Origin: Streptomyces sp. NBC_00620
GTDB lineage: Bacteria > Actinomycetota > Actinomycetes > Streptomycetales > Streptomycetaceae
NCBI RefSeq assembly: GCF_026341825.1
Contig: NZ_JAPENY010000003.1
Coordinates: 2,294,001 to 2,358,000, forward strand
DNA length: 64,000 bases
Direction: 5' to 3'
Below, one piece after another: positions 29,709 to 38,746 of this stretch (position 1 is the first letter of the stretch; every line of letters starts with the position of its first letter). Under the pieces are notes generated by a model, which saw only the letters and a program-made list of their open reading frames with translations, searched no databases and was not told where the DNA came from. Made by a program: the position numbers and the translations under genes.

Positions 29709-32561
29709 GTGACCGCACAAACGCCGCCTACGCCCCCTTTCCGTGATCCGCAGCTGCCGTTCGCGAAGCGCATCGACGACCTGCTGGCACGGCTCACGCT
29801 CGACGAACGGATCGCATTCCTGCACCAGTTCGCACCGGCCGTCGAGCGGCTCGGTGTCGGAGCCTTCCGCACCGGGCAGGAGGCGCTGCACGGCGTGGCC
29901 TGGATGGGCCCGGCGACGGTGTTCCCGCAGGCCGTGGGGCTCGGCGCGACCTGGAACGACGAACTCGTACGCCGGGTCGGCGAGGCCGTCTCGGCCGAGA
30001 CCCGCGCCATGCGCGCCCGCGACGACCGCGTCGGCCTCAACGTCTGGTCCCCCACGGTCAACCTGCTCCGCCACCCCCTGTGGGGCCGCAACGAGGAGGG
30101 CTACTCGGAGGATCCGAAGCTGACCTCGGCGATCGCGACGGCGTACACCTGCGGTCTGCGGGGCGACCACCCGGCGTACTGGCGCACGGCCCCGGTCCTC
30201 AAGCACTGGCTGGCCCACAACAACGAGACGGACAGGGACACTTCGTCCGCCTCGGTCCGCCCGCGCGTCCTGCACGAGTACGACCTGCGCGCCTTCCGCG
30301 AGACGGTCGAGGCGGGCGCGGTGGCCGGCGTGATGCCCGCGTACAACCTGGTCAACGGCCGCCCCAACCACGTCTCGCCGTATCTGCGCGAGCACCTGCG
30401 CACCTGGACGGACCAGGACCTGCTGGTCTGCTCGGACGCGGGCGCGCCCTCCAACCTGGTCGATTCCGAGCACTACTTCGACACCCACGAGGAGTCGACC
30501 GCGGCCGCGATCGTCGCCGGGGTGGACAGCTTCACGGACCACGGCACGGACAGCTCGAAGATCGTCGCGCGCATTCAGGGTGCCCTCGCCCAGGGCCTGT
30601 TGAGCGAGGACGACATCGACACGGCGGTCCGCCGCCAGCTCTCGGTCCGTTTCCGCCTTGGCGAGTTCGACCCCCGGCTCGACCCGTACGCGGACACCAA
30701 ATCCTTCGACACACCGGCCCACCGCGCCCTCGCCCAGGAGGCGGCGGAGCAGGCGATCGTGCTGCTCAAGAACGACGGCCTCCTGCCGCTGGCCCCCGGC
30801 GTCCGCGTCGCCGTCGTCGGTCTCCTCGCCGACGAGTGCAAGCTCGACTGGTACAGCGGCACCCTCATCCACCGCTCGACACCGCTGGAGGGCCTGTACG
30901 AGCGTTTCGGCGCCGAGCGCGTCGACTTCGCGGAGGGCGTGGACCGCGTACGCCTGCGGACCTCGACGGGTACGTACCTGTCGGTGCCCCTGACGGCGGA
31001 CGCGGCCGACGAAGTGCGCGGCGCCGAGGGCGCCCTGGACCCGGCGCTCCTCGCGGGCCGCACGGACCTCCCCCCGCTCACCACCGACGCGGCCGGCACC
31101 GAACTCGCGCTGATCGACTGGGGCGAGGGAATCCTGACGCTGCGCGCCCCCGACGGCCGCTATCTCTCGGTCGCCGAGGACGGCTTCGTACGGGCGTCGG
31201 CGGACCAGCCCGGAGGCTGGGTCGTCCAGGAGACATTCCGCCTCGAACCCTCCGAAACGCATGCGAACGGCCACCTCCTGAAGCACGTCGGGACGGGTAG
31301 GTACGTCTCTGTCGCCGCCGACGGCGTGAAGGTTGCCGCGGAAGACGCATCCGGTGCGGAAATTTTCGGGATGGAGTTCACCGAGCGCGGCGAGGACGCG
31401 GTGGCGCGGGCTGCGTCCGCGGCCGATGTCGTCCTGGTCGTCGCCGGCAACGACCCGCACATCAACGGCCGCGAGACGGAGGACCGTAGGACCCTGCGCC
31501 TCCCCGCGCACCAGGAACGCCTGCTCCGCGCGGCCCGCGCGGCGAACCCGGACACGGCCCTGGCGCTGGTCTCCGCGTACCCGTACGCGGTGGACCACGC
31601 CGACCTCCCGGCCGTCCTGTGGACCGCCCACGGCGGCCAGGCGGCGGGCACCGCCCTGTCCCGCGTCCTCGCCGGAGACGTCTCCCCCGCGGGCCGCCTC
31701 CCGCAGACCTGGTACGCCTGTGACGAGGATCTGCCCGACCTCCTCGACTACGACGTGATCGGCGGCCGCCAGACGTATCTGTACTTCGAGGGCACGCCGC
31801 TGTTCCCGTTCGGGCATGGACTGTCGTACGGACGGTTCGCGTACACCGACCTCGAAGTCACCCCGCTGGCAGGCAAGTTGCAGGTCGCCTTCACTGTCAC
31901 CAACACCAGCTCGGTGGCCGCCGACGAGGTCGCCCAGCTCTACACCCGCACCGTTCAGGCATCCGTACCGCGTCCCCGCCGCGAGCTGGCCGCGCACCGC
32001 CGCGTCCACCTCACCCCCGGCGCCACGACGACGTTGACCTTCGAACTCCCCCTCTCCGCCCTGGAGTTCTGGGACGTCGCACACAGCCGCCCGCGCCTGG
32101 AGCCGGGCGCGTACGAACTGCTCGTCGGCGCCTCCAGCGAGGACATCCGGCTCCGCACGACGGTCGAACTCGACGGTGAACCGGCCACACCCCGCCCGGT
32201 ACGTGAACTGGGCCTCGACGCTGCCGACTTCGATGAGCAGCGGAACGCCACGATCGTCGACCGTACGAAGGTGACGGGTGACGCGGTGACGCCGGTGGAC
32301 GGCGTGACGTGCGAACTCGTCTTCCGCGACTGCGACTTCGGGGACGGCGTCCTGGAGGCCACCGTCGAGGTGGCGGGCGAGGGAGTCGTGGAACTCTCCC
32401 TGAACGGCGGCCCGTTGATCGCCGTGGTGACCCTGAGCGCGACGAAGGGTCCGTACGACTACACCACTCTCGGCGCCGATTTCGCCGCCGCCGATGTGCA
32501 CGACGTACACCTCAGGCTGCGCGGCCCCTTGCGGCTCGCGCATGTCGGCTTCTCCGGCTGA
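29709..32561 (+). CDS. GH3 beta-glucosidase/beta-xylosidase with inserted beta-trefoil-like domain
   Basis: The product is 950 residues with no signal peptide. The GH3 TIM barrel carries the nucleophile Asp243 in VCSDAGAP, with KHWLAHNNETDR and the second alpha/beta domain (KNDGLLPL, AGNDPHINGRE). A fibronectin-III-like C-terminus (FPFGHGLSY onward) is also present. Residues about 414-557 are an insertion with repeated TGTYLSV/DGRYLSV/TGRYVSV units, resembling a fascin-like beta-trefoil sugar-binding domain. It would finish degradation of imported oligosaccharides. The start is GTG 29709, with AAAGGGA upstream. Confidence 0.92.
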   Translation: MTAQTPPTPPFRDPQLPFAKRIDDLLARLTLDERIAFLHQFAPAVERLGVGAFRTGQEALHGVAWMGPATVFPQAVGLGATWNDELVRRVGEAVSAETRAMRARDDRVGLNVWSPTVNLLRHPLWGRNEEGYSEDPKLTSAIATAYTCGLRGDHPAYWRTAPVLKHWLAHNNETDRDTSSASVRPRVLHEYDLRAFRETVEAGAVAGVMPAYNLVNGRPNHVSPYLREHLRTWTDQDLLVCSDAGAPSNLVDSEHYFDTHEESTAAAIVAGVDSFTDHGTDSSKIVARIQGALAQGLLSEDDIDTAVRRQLSVRFRLGEFDPRLDPYADTKSFDTPAHRALAQEAAEQAIVLLKNDGLLPLAPGVRVAVVGLLADECKLDWYSGTLIHRSTPLEGLYERFGAERVDFAEGVDRVRLRTSTGTYLSVPLTADAADEVRGAEGALDPALLAGRTDLPPLTTDAAGTELALIDWGEGILTLRAPDGRYLSVAEDGFVRASADQPGGWVVQETFRLEPSETHANGHLLKHVGTGRYVSVAADGVKVAAEDASGAEIFGMEFTERGEDAVARAASAADVVLVVAGNDPHINGRETEDRRTLRLPAHQERLLRAARAANPDTALALVSAYPYAVDHADLPAVLWTAHGGQAAGTALSRVLAGDVSPAGRLPQTWYACDEDLPDLLDYDVIGGRQTYLYFEGTPLFPFGHGLSYGRFAYTDLEVTPLAGKLQVAFTVTNTSSVAADEVAQLYTRTVQASVPRPRRELAAHRRVHLTPGATTTLTFELPLSALEFWDVAHSRPRLEPGAYELLVGASSEDIRLRTTVELDGEPATPRPVRELGLDAADFDEQRNATIVDRTKVTGDAVTPVDGVTCELVFRDCDFGDGVLEATVEVAGEGVVELSLNGGPLIAVVTLSATKGPYDYTTLGADFAAADVHDVHLRLRGPLRLAHVGFSG

Positions 32562-32584
32562 GGGTCCGGACAGGCCGACAAACA

Positions 32585-32618
32585 GGGCCCGGCACCGGAA
32601 GGCATCGGCGCCGGGCCC
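32585..32618. terminator. Terminator after GH3
   Basis: GGGCCCGGC (32585-32593) pairs exactly with GCCGGGCCC (32610-32618) around a 16-nt loop, 24 bp after the GH3 stop. Confidence 0.8.
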
Positions 32619-32633
32619 TTCATCGGGACTCTA

Positions 32634-32712
32634 TATGAAAATGGTTCCCATGAGCTAGTGGTTCTGATGAGCTCGTGGTTCGGTTGAGCCAGTGGTTCGG
32701 TTGAGCCGGTCC
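32634..32712. repeat. 17-bp tandem repeats between GH3 and the aldehyde dehydrogenase
   Basis: Units of the form TGAGCxxGTGGTTCxGx begin at 32651, 32668, 32685 and 32702, a strict 17-bp period, with degenerate partial copies at both ends. The repeats lie between two terminators and outside any gene. Confidence 0.8.
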
Positions 32713-32723
32713 AGCGGTGGGAC

Positions 32724-32766
32724 GGCGATGGCCGGAGCCCCCGCACAGCGGGCTCCGGCCATCGCC
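32724..32766. terminator. Strong terminator after the aldehyde dehydrogenase
   Basis: GGCGATGGCCGGAGCCC (32724-32740) and GGGCTCCGGCCATCGCC (32750-32766) are exact complements with a 9-nt loop, 15 bp beyond the minus-strand stop at 32782. Confidence 0.85.
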
Positions 32767-32781
32767 TCGCAGGCGCCGATG

Positions 32782-34227
32782 TCAGAGGGCGATACCCGTC
32801 AGCACGAGCACCCGCTCGTAGGTGTAGTCGTCCATCGCGAACTTCACGCCCTCGCGGCCCACACCGGACTGCTTCACACCGCCGTACGGCATCTGGTCGG
32901 CACGGTAGGACGGCACGTCACCGATCACGACGCCGCCCACCTCCAGCGCACGGTGGGCGCGGAACGCGGCCTGGAGGTCGTGCGTGAACACACCGGCCTG
33001 CAGCCCGTACTTGGAGTCGTTGACGGCGGCGAAGGCAGCCGCCTCCCCCTCCACCTTCCGCACGGTGAGGACCGGCCCGAAGACCTCCTCGCAGGAGATG
33101 GTGGTGTCCGCCGGTACGTCGGCGAGCACGGTCGGCGCGTACGCGGCACCGTCACGCTTGCCGCCGGTGAGCACACGGGCACCGGCCGCGGCGGCCTCGT
33201 CCACCCACGCCTCGACACGCTTGGCGGCGTCCTCGCTGACCAGCGGGCCCACATCGGTCTTGTCGTCCGACGGGTCCCCGGTGACCTGCGCCTCGACTGC
33301 GGCGACGATGCGCGGCAGCAGCCGGTCGTACACGGAGGCGTCCGCGATCACCCGCTGCACGGAGATGCAGGACTGGCCGCCCTGGTAGTTGGAGAAGGTG
33401 GCGATACGGGTGGCGGCCCAGTCCAGGTCCTCGTCACTCGCCCAGTCGGCGAGGACGACAGCCGCGCCGTTGCCGCCGAGCTCCAGCGTGCAGTGCTTGC
33501 GCGGCACGCTGTCCATGATCGCGTAACCGACCTTCTCGGACCCGGTGAAGGAGATGACCGGCAGCCGCTCGTCCTGCACCAGCGCGGGCATCCGCTCGTT
33601 GGACACCGGCAGGATGCTCCACGAACCGGCGGGCAGCTCGGTCTCCGCCAGCAGGTCACCGATGATCAGGCCCGACAGAGGCGTCGCGGGCGCCGGCTTC
33701 AGGATGATCGGCGCGCCGGCGGCGATGGCCGGGGCGATCTTGTGGGCGCACAGGTTGAGCGGGAAGTTGAACGGCGCGATGCCCAGCACGACGCCCTTCG
33801 GGAAGCGCCGGGTCAGCGCGAGCCGGCCCTGACCGCCGAGGTCCGTGTCGAGCCGCTGCGCCTCGCCTCCGTTGAACCGGCGGGCCTCCTCGGCCGCGAA
33901 CCGGAACACCGACACCGCGCGGCCCACCTCGCCGCGGGCCCACTTGATCGGCTTGCCGTTCTCGGCGGAGATCAGCTGCGCGATCTCCTCGGTGCGCTCG
34001 ACAAGGCGCTTCGACACGTGGTCGAGGGCCGCGGCCCTGACGTGCGCCGGGGTCGCGGCGAACTCGTCCCGTACGGCGTACGCGGCGGCCACGGCCTCCT
34101 CGACCTGCGCCTCCGTCGGCACGCTGACCTGGCCGACGAGCCGGCCGTCCCACGGCGAGGTGACGTCGAACGTGGTCTCACCGGTGGCCTGGCGGCCGGC
34201 GAGCCAGAAGGCGTAGGTGGAAGTCAT
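32782..34227 (-). CDS. NAD(P)-dependent aldehyde dehydrogenase
   Basis: The product is 481 residues. The catalytic Cys is at about 287 in GGQSCISVQR, the general-base Glu is in CTLELGGNGAAVV, and APFNFPLNL and SFTGSEKVGY mark the cofactor site. The substrate is not readable. The PucR regulator and GABA transaminase nearby make succinate semialdehyde or another polyamine-derived aldehyde plausible. The ATG at 34227 (MTSTYAFWLAG) fits family length; GGAAGGG lies upstream. Confidence 0.9.
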   Translation of the reverse strand: MTSTYAFWLAGRQATGETTFDVTSPWDGRLVGQVSVPTEAQVEEAVAAAYAVRDEFAATPAHVRAAALDHVSKRLVERTEEIAQLISAENGKPIKWARGEVGRAVSVFRFAAEEARRFNGGEAQRLDTDLGGQGRLALTRRFPKGVVLGIAPFNFPLNLCAHKIAPAIAAGAPIILKPAPATPLSGLIIGDLLAETELPAGSWSILPVSNERMPALVQDERLPVISFTGSEKVGYAIMDSVPRKHCTLELGGNGAAVVLADWASDEDLDWAATRIATFSNYQGGQSCISVQRVIADASVYDRLLPRIVAAVEAQVTGDPSDDKTDVGPLVSEDAAKRVEAWVDEAAAAGARVLTGGKRDGAAYAPTVLADVPADTTISCEEVFGPVLTVRKVEGEAAAFAAVNDSKYGLQAGVFTHDLQAAFRAHRALEVGGVVIGDVPSYRADQMPYGGVKQSGVGREGVKFAMDDYTYERVLVLTGIAL

Positions 34228-34362
34228 GTGAGTCCCGGCCCTTCCGAGGTTGGTGGGTGACGTGGCTTTCATCATCAACGGTAGGGGTGGGACGACCGGG
34301 GGTCGTTTGTCCGAGTCGTAGTAGTCGGGGTGGGGGGTGCGCCGCTTTGGCACGGTCGTGGG

Positions 34363-34477
34363 AGATCTTTCAGCCCGTCCGGCGTTTGAGGACGAGGCCG
34401 TCCAGGCCGAAAGCGGGGGTCTGGGGGCGGCAGCCCCCAGAAGCAAGGGACGGGAAGGGGCGGAGGGGGCGAAAAAC
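34363..34477 (+). repeat. Streptomycete intergenic repeat, copy c
   Basis: The element contains TTTCAGCCCGTCCGGCGTTT, the exact hairpin CTGGGGGCGGCAGCCCCCAG (34421-34440) and GGGGCGGAGGGGGCGAAAAA. It is almost identical to the copy at 54801-54912 and ends just before the PucR stop codon. It fills the second half of the 254-bp gap. Confidence 0.88.
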
Positions 34478-34481
34478 ACCC

Positions 34482-36140
34482 CTACTCCCCCGCCGCAGCC
34501 GTCGCCTTCAACGCCAGCCAAAGCTCCATCCGCACATCCGCATCATCCAGCGACCGCCCAAGGATCTCCTCGACCCTCCGCATCCGGTACCGGAGCGTAT
34601 GCCGATGCACCCCCAGATCGGCGGCCGCCGCATCCCACTGCCCGTGCCGGGACAACCACGCCCGAAGCGAGGCGACCAGATCCCCCCGCCCGGTCGCGTC
34701 ATGCTCGTGCAGCGCCCGCAGCAACCCGTCCGCGAACGCCCGCACCGCGTCATCCGCGAGCAGCGGCAGCACGGACCCCGCGGCCAGCTCCTCGTGCTCG
34801 ACGAGGAACCGCCCCCGCCGCCGGGCCACGGACAGCGCCTGCTCGGCCTGCTTGTAGGCGGCTCCGACAGCGATCGGCCCGACAGGCGCCGACAGCCCGA
34901 CCACCAGCTCGGTGTCGTCACCCCCGGACTGCTCCCGCACGGACGCCCGCGCAGCCTCCAGCGCCACCGCGTGCTCCCCGCAGGCGGCGACGGCCGCACC
35001 CCCGTCCACGGCGAGCACCACGAGCCGCTCCCCGTCGGGCACGACGAGCACGGCTTCGCCGGAGCGGGCGGCGGCGGACTCCACGACCTCGGCGAGCGCG
35101 CCGAGCGGATCGCCCCCGGTGTCGGGCACCGCGGCGGCGGCCGAGGGGGCCGGGGCGTCGGCCACGCGCGCGTGGCCGCCGGCATGGGCCCGCGCGGCCG
35201 ACGCGGACGCCGACTCGGCGAGGATCAGCCGGAATGGCGCGTCAAGGAGCGCGCCGAGCAGATCCCCGGCGACGGCCCGGGCGTGATCGGGCTCCCCGGC
35301 GAGAAGCATGCGCAGTACCGCGGCCCCGATCCGCTGCTCCGCCGCCTGCAGCGAGCGCGAGCGCTCGGTGGTGAGCGTCAGCAGGGCGATCGCCGAGTGC
35401 ACGGCGTACCGCTCGGCGGTCCCGAGGGCGGCGGCCGTCCCCACGGCGAGCGCGGCTCGGGGCCGCCGCCCGGTACCCAGTGAGTGCAGCTCCACCCGGT
35501 CCTCGCCGCCGACCACCGAACTCGCGGGCGCGGGCCTGTCCCGCAGCCGCTCCACGTCCGGCGTGAGCCGCGCGGCCCGTCGCCCGGCCCACTCCGGCGC
35601 GGTGGCGACGACGGCACCGGACGCGTCGTACAGCGCCGCCCATCCGTCGACCTGCCCGGCGAGCGAGGCCAGCAGCCCCTCGGGCCCGTCGTTCAGCGCC
35701 TGCTTGGTCAGCTCGCGCTGCGCGGCGAACCCGGCGGTCACCGCCCGGTACTGATCGGCGGCGATGGCGGCGGAGACGGCCTTGCTGATGGCGAGGAACG
35801 GCGTGCGCCGGGGCACTTCGAGGAGCGGCAGGCCTTCTTCCTCCGCCGCGTCGACGAGCGCCTTGGGGATCTCCTCGTAGTGGACCCCGACGGCGAAGCC
35901 GAGACCGACCACACCCGCTCCGGCCAGCCGCTTCACATAGCGCCGCATGACCTCGGGATCCTCCGCGTCCAGCTTGAGCGCGGTGATCAGGAGCAGTTCC
36001 CCGCCCTCCATGTACGGCACGGGGTCGGCGAGCTCGCTGGCATGCGCCCAGCGGACGGGCACGTCCAGCCGTTCCTCGCCCGCGCGCACGGTGAGCTTGA
36101 GCGCGGAGTGGTGGACGAGCGAGGCGAGCGTGGGGGGCAT
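34482..36140 (-). CDS. PucR-family transcriptional regulator
   Basis: The product is 552 residues. The N-terminal PucR domain (about 5-125) is followed by a long Ala-rich middle containing a GGDEF-like/CdaR region. The C-terminal helix-turn-helix is DLGVHRHTLRYRMRRVEEIL (about 507-527). Members regulate purine, GABA and polyamine catabolism. The neighbouring aldehyde dehydrogenase and gabT suggest a role in amine degradation; this is inference. The regulator may control its own gene: the 179 bp upstream contain CACCGTACGGTACGTCCGTG, which includes GTACGGTAC. Confidence 0.88.
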   Translation of the reverse strand: MPPTLASLVHHSALKLTVRAGEERLDVPVRWAHASELADPVPYMEGGELLLITALKLDAEDPEVMRRYVKRLAGAGVVGLGFAVGVHYEEIPKALVDAAEEEGLPLLEVPRRTPFLAISKAVSAAIAADQYRAVTAGFAAQRELTKQALNDGPEGLLASLAGQVDGWAALYDASGAVVATAPEWAGRRAARLTPDVERLRDRPAPASSVVGGEDRVELHSLGTGRRPRAALAVGTAAALGTAERYAVHSAIALLTLTTERSRSLQAAEQRIGAAVLRMLLAGEPDHARAVAGDLLGALLDAPFRLILAESASASAARAHAGGHARVADAPAPSAAAAVPDTGGDPLGALAEVVESAAARSGEAVLVVPDGERLVVLAVDGGAAVAACGEHAVALEAARASVREQSGGDDTELVVGLSAPVGPIAVGAAYKQAEQALSVARRRGRFLVEHEELAAGSVLPLLADDAVRAFADGLLRALHEHDATGRGDLVASLRAWLSRHGQWDAAAADLGVHRHTLRYRMRRVEEILGRSLDDADVRMELWLALKATAAAGE

Positions 36141-36281
36141 GGGGCCTTCAGGTCTTCACAGGATCTTCGACGGTCACTGGAGGTGTGATCTTTTGGCCGC
36201 GACGTATGAACGACCTATGTCGATTCTGCCTCACCGTACGGTACGTCCGTGACCTTATGTCCAGACGTACAGGTCAGCCGC

Positions 36282-36350
36282 GTAGATCCACGAGCGGCCG
36301 CCGCGTAGATCCGCCGGCCTCAGCCTCGTAGATCCACGAGCAACGGCGGC
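36282..36350. repeat. 23-bp tandem repeats at the 3' end of the P-loop ATPase gene
   Basis: GTAGATCC begins at 36282, 36305 and 36328, exactly 23 bp apart. Copies 1 and 3 share GTAGATCCACGAGC. The third copy is the coding end of the ATPase gene, so the gene's last codons appear to have been copied twice downstream of its stop. Confidence 0.75.
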
Positions 36351-38446
36351 GCGTGCTCGCCCCGCACGCTCGTGAGTGACAGCACCGCGTGCCCCGGCGG
36401 CACCCCGTGCGCCAGCTCGGACGCCGACCACCGCTCCCGCTCGACCTGCCGGACGGTGACGGCCCGGGCGGTCGGCGCGTGCCCGGTGATCACCCGCCGC
36501 ACCATGTGCAGCGCCTTCCCCGCCGGAGTCTCCGCGATGATCTGCCGGTCGGTGACGTCGCGCGCCTCGATCCACTCCTTGCCCCAGACCTCGGCGAAGT
36601 CCTGCCCGTCCCAGGGCGTGATCCCGGACAGCGCCATCCGGCATCCGATGGCGCCGAGGAGCGGGGTCCTGAGCGCCCGCGGCACGTCGTCGAGCGTCCG
36701 AAGCGTCAGCACGGCGCCCGCGTTGCCGGACCGCAGCCGCTGAATCCCCCGTACGGCCTCGGGTGTGACGATGCCGGTCGCGTCGTCGAGCACCAGGCAG
36801 GCGAACAGCGACCGGTCCTCCCGTACCGCGACGCTCGCCGTGAACTGCGCGAGCACCAGCCGCGCCAGGATCCGCGAGGCGTCGGCGTGCCCGCGCGCGG
36901 GCAGATCGATCCGCACCCGTACGGGATGGTCGAGCGCCCGCAGCGAGAAGGGCCGCGACTGCCCCGACGTGTCGAAGAACCCCGCGAACGCGGGCCGGTC
37001 GAGCAGCGCGACGCGGTCCGCGAGCACTGCTCCCACATCGCCCGGGTGCCCCAACTGCCGCTCTCGCGCGTCGAGTTCACGCAGCAGCGACTCCTTCCCC
37101 GCGTCCTCGAGGGCCTTGCGCAACGCCCCGAGCGGACCGGGCGCACCGTCGAGGAGCTGCCGCAGCTCGGGCACGGACGGGAACCGGTCGTGGACGGCCC
37201 GGAAGGGTCCGAGGAGCTGGGCGAGGACGGTGGTCGACCGACGGCTGTCGCCCCCGGGATGCGGATCGGCCAGGTCCCCGACGAGCGCCTCTGCCAGTAC
37301 GGCGGCGGCTTCGTCGGGGTCGGTGGTCCCGCCGTACAGGTCGAGGTCGTACACAGACTCGGGATTCCCGATCCGTACGACGACGTCGTAGGCGTCGGCG
37401 GCACCGAGCCCTGCACCCGCGGCGCCGACCACGACCACGGCGGCCCGCCCGGCGAGCGCGTGCAGGCACAGCGACTCGGCGAGCGGCCACACGATGCCTC
37501 CGGTCTTGCCGGATCCGGGGGGACCGACGGCGAGCAGCGAGGTGCCGAGGAGGTCGGGGCCAAGGCCCAGGCCGGTGCCGCGGTAGGAGTACGGATTGCG
37601 CGCGTCGTCGGCGGTGGTGCCCAGCCGCACCTGTCCGGTCACGAGGTCGTGGAGCGCGTGCCGTCCTGGCAGGTCGCGGTCACCGGAGGGATGCAGACAG
37701 GCGGCGGACCCGTCCTTCAGGACCGCTCCGGTGAAGGTGGCGAGACTGTGCCGCCCGCTGCGTACGCCCTGCCAGGCGCGGTCGATCCGGGCGTGGTCGA
37801 CATCGCGCATCAGCCCGGAGCGGGCCTCGGCGGCGAGCCGGTCGGCGGCGTCGGCCGCACCGGCGGCGCGGAGCTGGTTCCACTGGGCGGGGTCTTCCTC
37901 GGGCGCGGGCGGCCGCTCGCTCACAGGAGCGGCGCGGCGCCACGCGGGCAGCCCGTAGCGCCGCCAGACCTCGCCCCAGCGGCCCAGCCGGCCGACGCCG
38001 AACATGATCGCGAGGGCGATCAGCGTGTAGTAGCCGTACCAGAGGAACGCGTTCCCGACGCGGTCGTCGCTCTGGCGCCAGGAATCAGGGGTGAACAGGT
38101 CGAGCGGGATGACCCACCAGCCGCCCAGATACCCGTTCCAGAGCAGCGACCAGATCAGCCACCCGCACAGAAACGCGATCACGGCACCGCTCAGCAGCTG
38201 CCGCGCCGGAATCTGCTCCGGCTCCTCGTCCGGCCGCGGCCGGTGCCCGAACCGCCACACTCCGGGCGCCGCCTCCGGCCTGGGCGCCCGGACCCACGTC
38301 AGGAAGCCGGACCCGTCGGGCCCCGGCGGCATCCCCGGCGCCCGCGCGGGCCTCGGTGGCGTCGCCGGCACGTCCGGCGGCCCCGCCGGACGCGGCACAG
38401 GATTGGCGTGCGTACCCCGCGCGTCCCGCGTCCCGTCGCTGTCCAT
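36320..38446 (-). CDS. Membrane-anchored P-loop ATPase, VirD4/TraG-like
   Basis: The product is 708 residues. A Pro-rich N-terminus (1-75) is followed by two hydrophobic segments (about 83-105 and 140-158) and then a large cytoplasmic domain. That domain has Walker A in LAVGPPGSGKTGGIV (about 312-322) and a Walker B-like FACLVLDDATGIV. Two N-terminal helices plus a RecA-type ATPase resemble coupling proteins of conjugation and type IV secretion, and streptomycete chromosomes carry conserved genes of this sort with unknown role. No relaxase or other transfer gene is present. It neighbours PucR and gabT, with no obvious functional tie. Confidence 0.75.
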   Translation of the reverse strand: MDSDGTRDARGTHANPVPRPAGPPDVPATPPRPARAPGMPPGPDGSGFLTWVRAPRPEAAPGVWRFGHRPRPDEEPEQIPARQLLSGAVIAFLCGWLIWSLLWNGYLGGWWVIPLDLFTPDSWRQSDDRVGNAFLWYGYYTLIALAIMFGVGRLGRWGEVWRRYGLPAWRRAAPVSERPPAPEEDPAQWNQLRAAGAADAADRLAAEARSGLMRDVDHARIDRAWQGVRSGRHSLATFTGAVLKDGSAACLHPSGDRDLPGRHALHDLVTGQVRLGTTADDARNPYSYRGTGLGLGPDLLGTSLLAVGPPGSGKTGGIVWPLAESLCLHALAGRAAVVVVGAAGAGLGAADAYDVVVRIGNPESVYDLDLYGGTTDPDEAAAVLAEALVGDLADPHPGGDSRRSTTVLAQLLGPFRAVHDRFPSVPELRQLLDGAPGPLGALRKALEDAGKESLLRELDARERQLGHPGDVGAVLADRVALLDRPAFAGFFDTSGQSRPFSLRALDHPVRVRIDLPARGHADASRILARLVLAQFTASVAVREDRSLFACLVLDDATGIVTPEAVRGIQRLRSGNAGAVLTLRTLDDVPRALRTPLLGAIGCRMALSGITPWDGQDFAEVWGKEWIEARDVTDRQIIAETPAGKALHMVRRVITGHAPTARAVTVRQVERERWSASELAHGVPPGHAVLSLTSVRGEHAPPLLVDLRG

Positions 38447-38746
38447 CGCCTTTGCCCCCTGACCAGCCGCTCCGTACGTCGTCCGCGAGTCAATCTAGTG
38501 CCCCCACAGAGGGAGTTCACCGCTTACACGGCCGGATCTGCGGGGACGCACCCTCACTCGACTCCGGGCCCACTATGTCCACCGCGGACAACCGACACCC
38601 TGAACATCTCCCTCGTGGAGCATGCCCACCCCCCTCCCCCGGCCCTAGCCTGCGAAGAAAGCAGTGAAGCGTCCGAAAACACCCCCGCCCGGCGCGCCCC
38701 GTTCGCCGGGGACCGTCCGGTTCGCAAGATCATCAGGGAGCCCCTC
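38447..38746. other. Intergenic region before gabT
   Basis: These 300 bp between divergent genes hold no gene I can support. A TAGCCT at about 38648 could be a -10 for gabT, and a small palindrome TGTCCACCGCGGACA lies near 38578. AGGGAG ends 6 bp before the gabT start. Confidence 0.4.

Noticed and set aside
29493..32543. 1016-codon open frame on the minus strand
   Set aside because: It is fully antisense to the well-supported GH3 gene and composed of Arg/Gly/Val-rich shadow sequence.
13828..32561. Locus considered as a cellulose or starch utilisation cluster
   Set aside because: GH74 with GH95, GH42 and an alpha-xylosidase-type GH31 fits xyloglucan much better, and the operator differs from the known cellobiose repressor site as I recall it.
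32634..32712. Tandem array considered as a small CRISPR
   Set aside because: Repeats are contiguous with a 17-bp period, without unique spacers, and no cas genes are present.
36320..38446. P-loop ATPase gene considered as part of an integrated conjugative element
   Set aside because: No integrase, relaxase, attachment-site repeat or change in base composition was seen around it.
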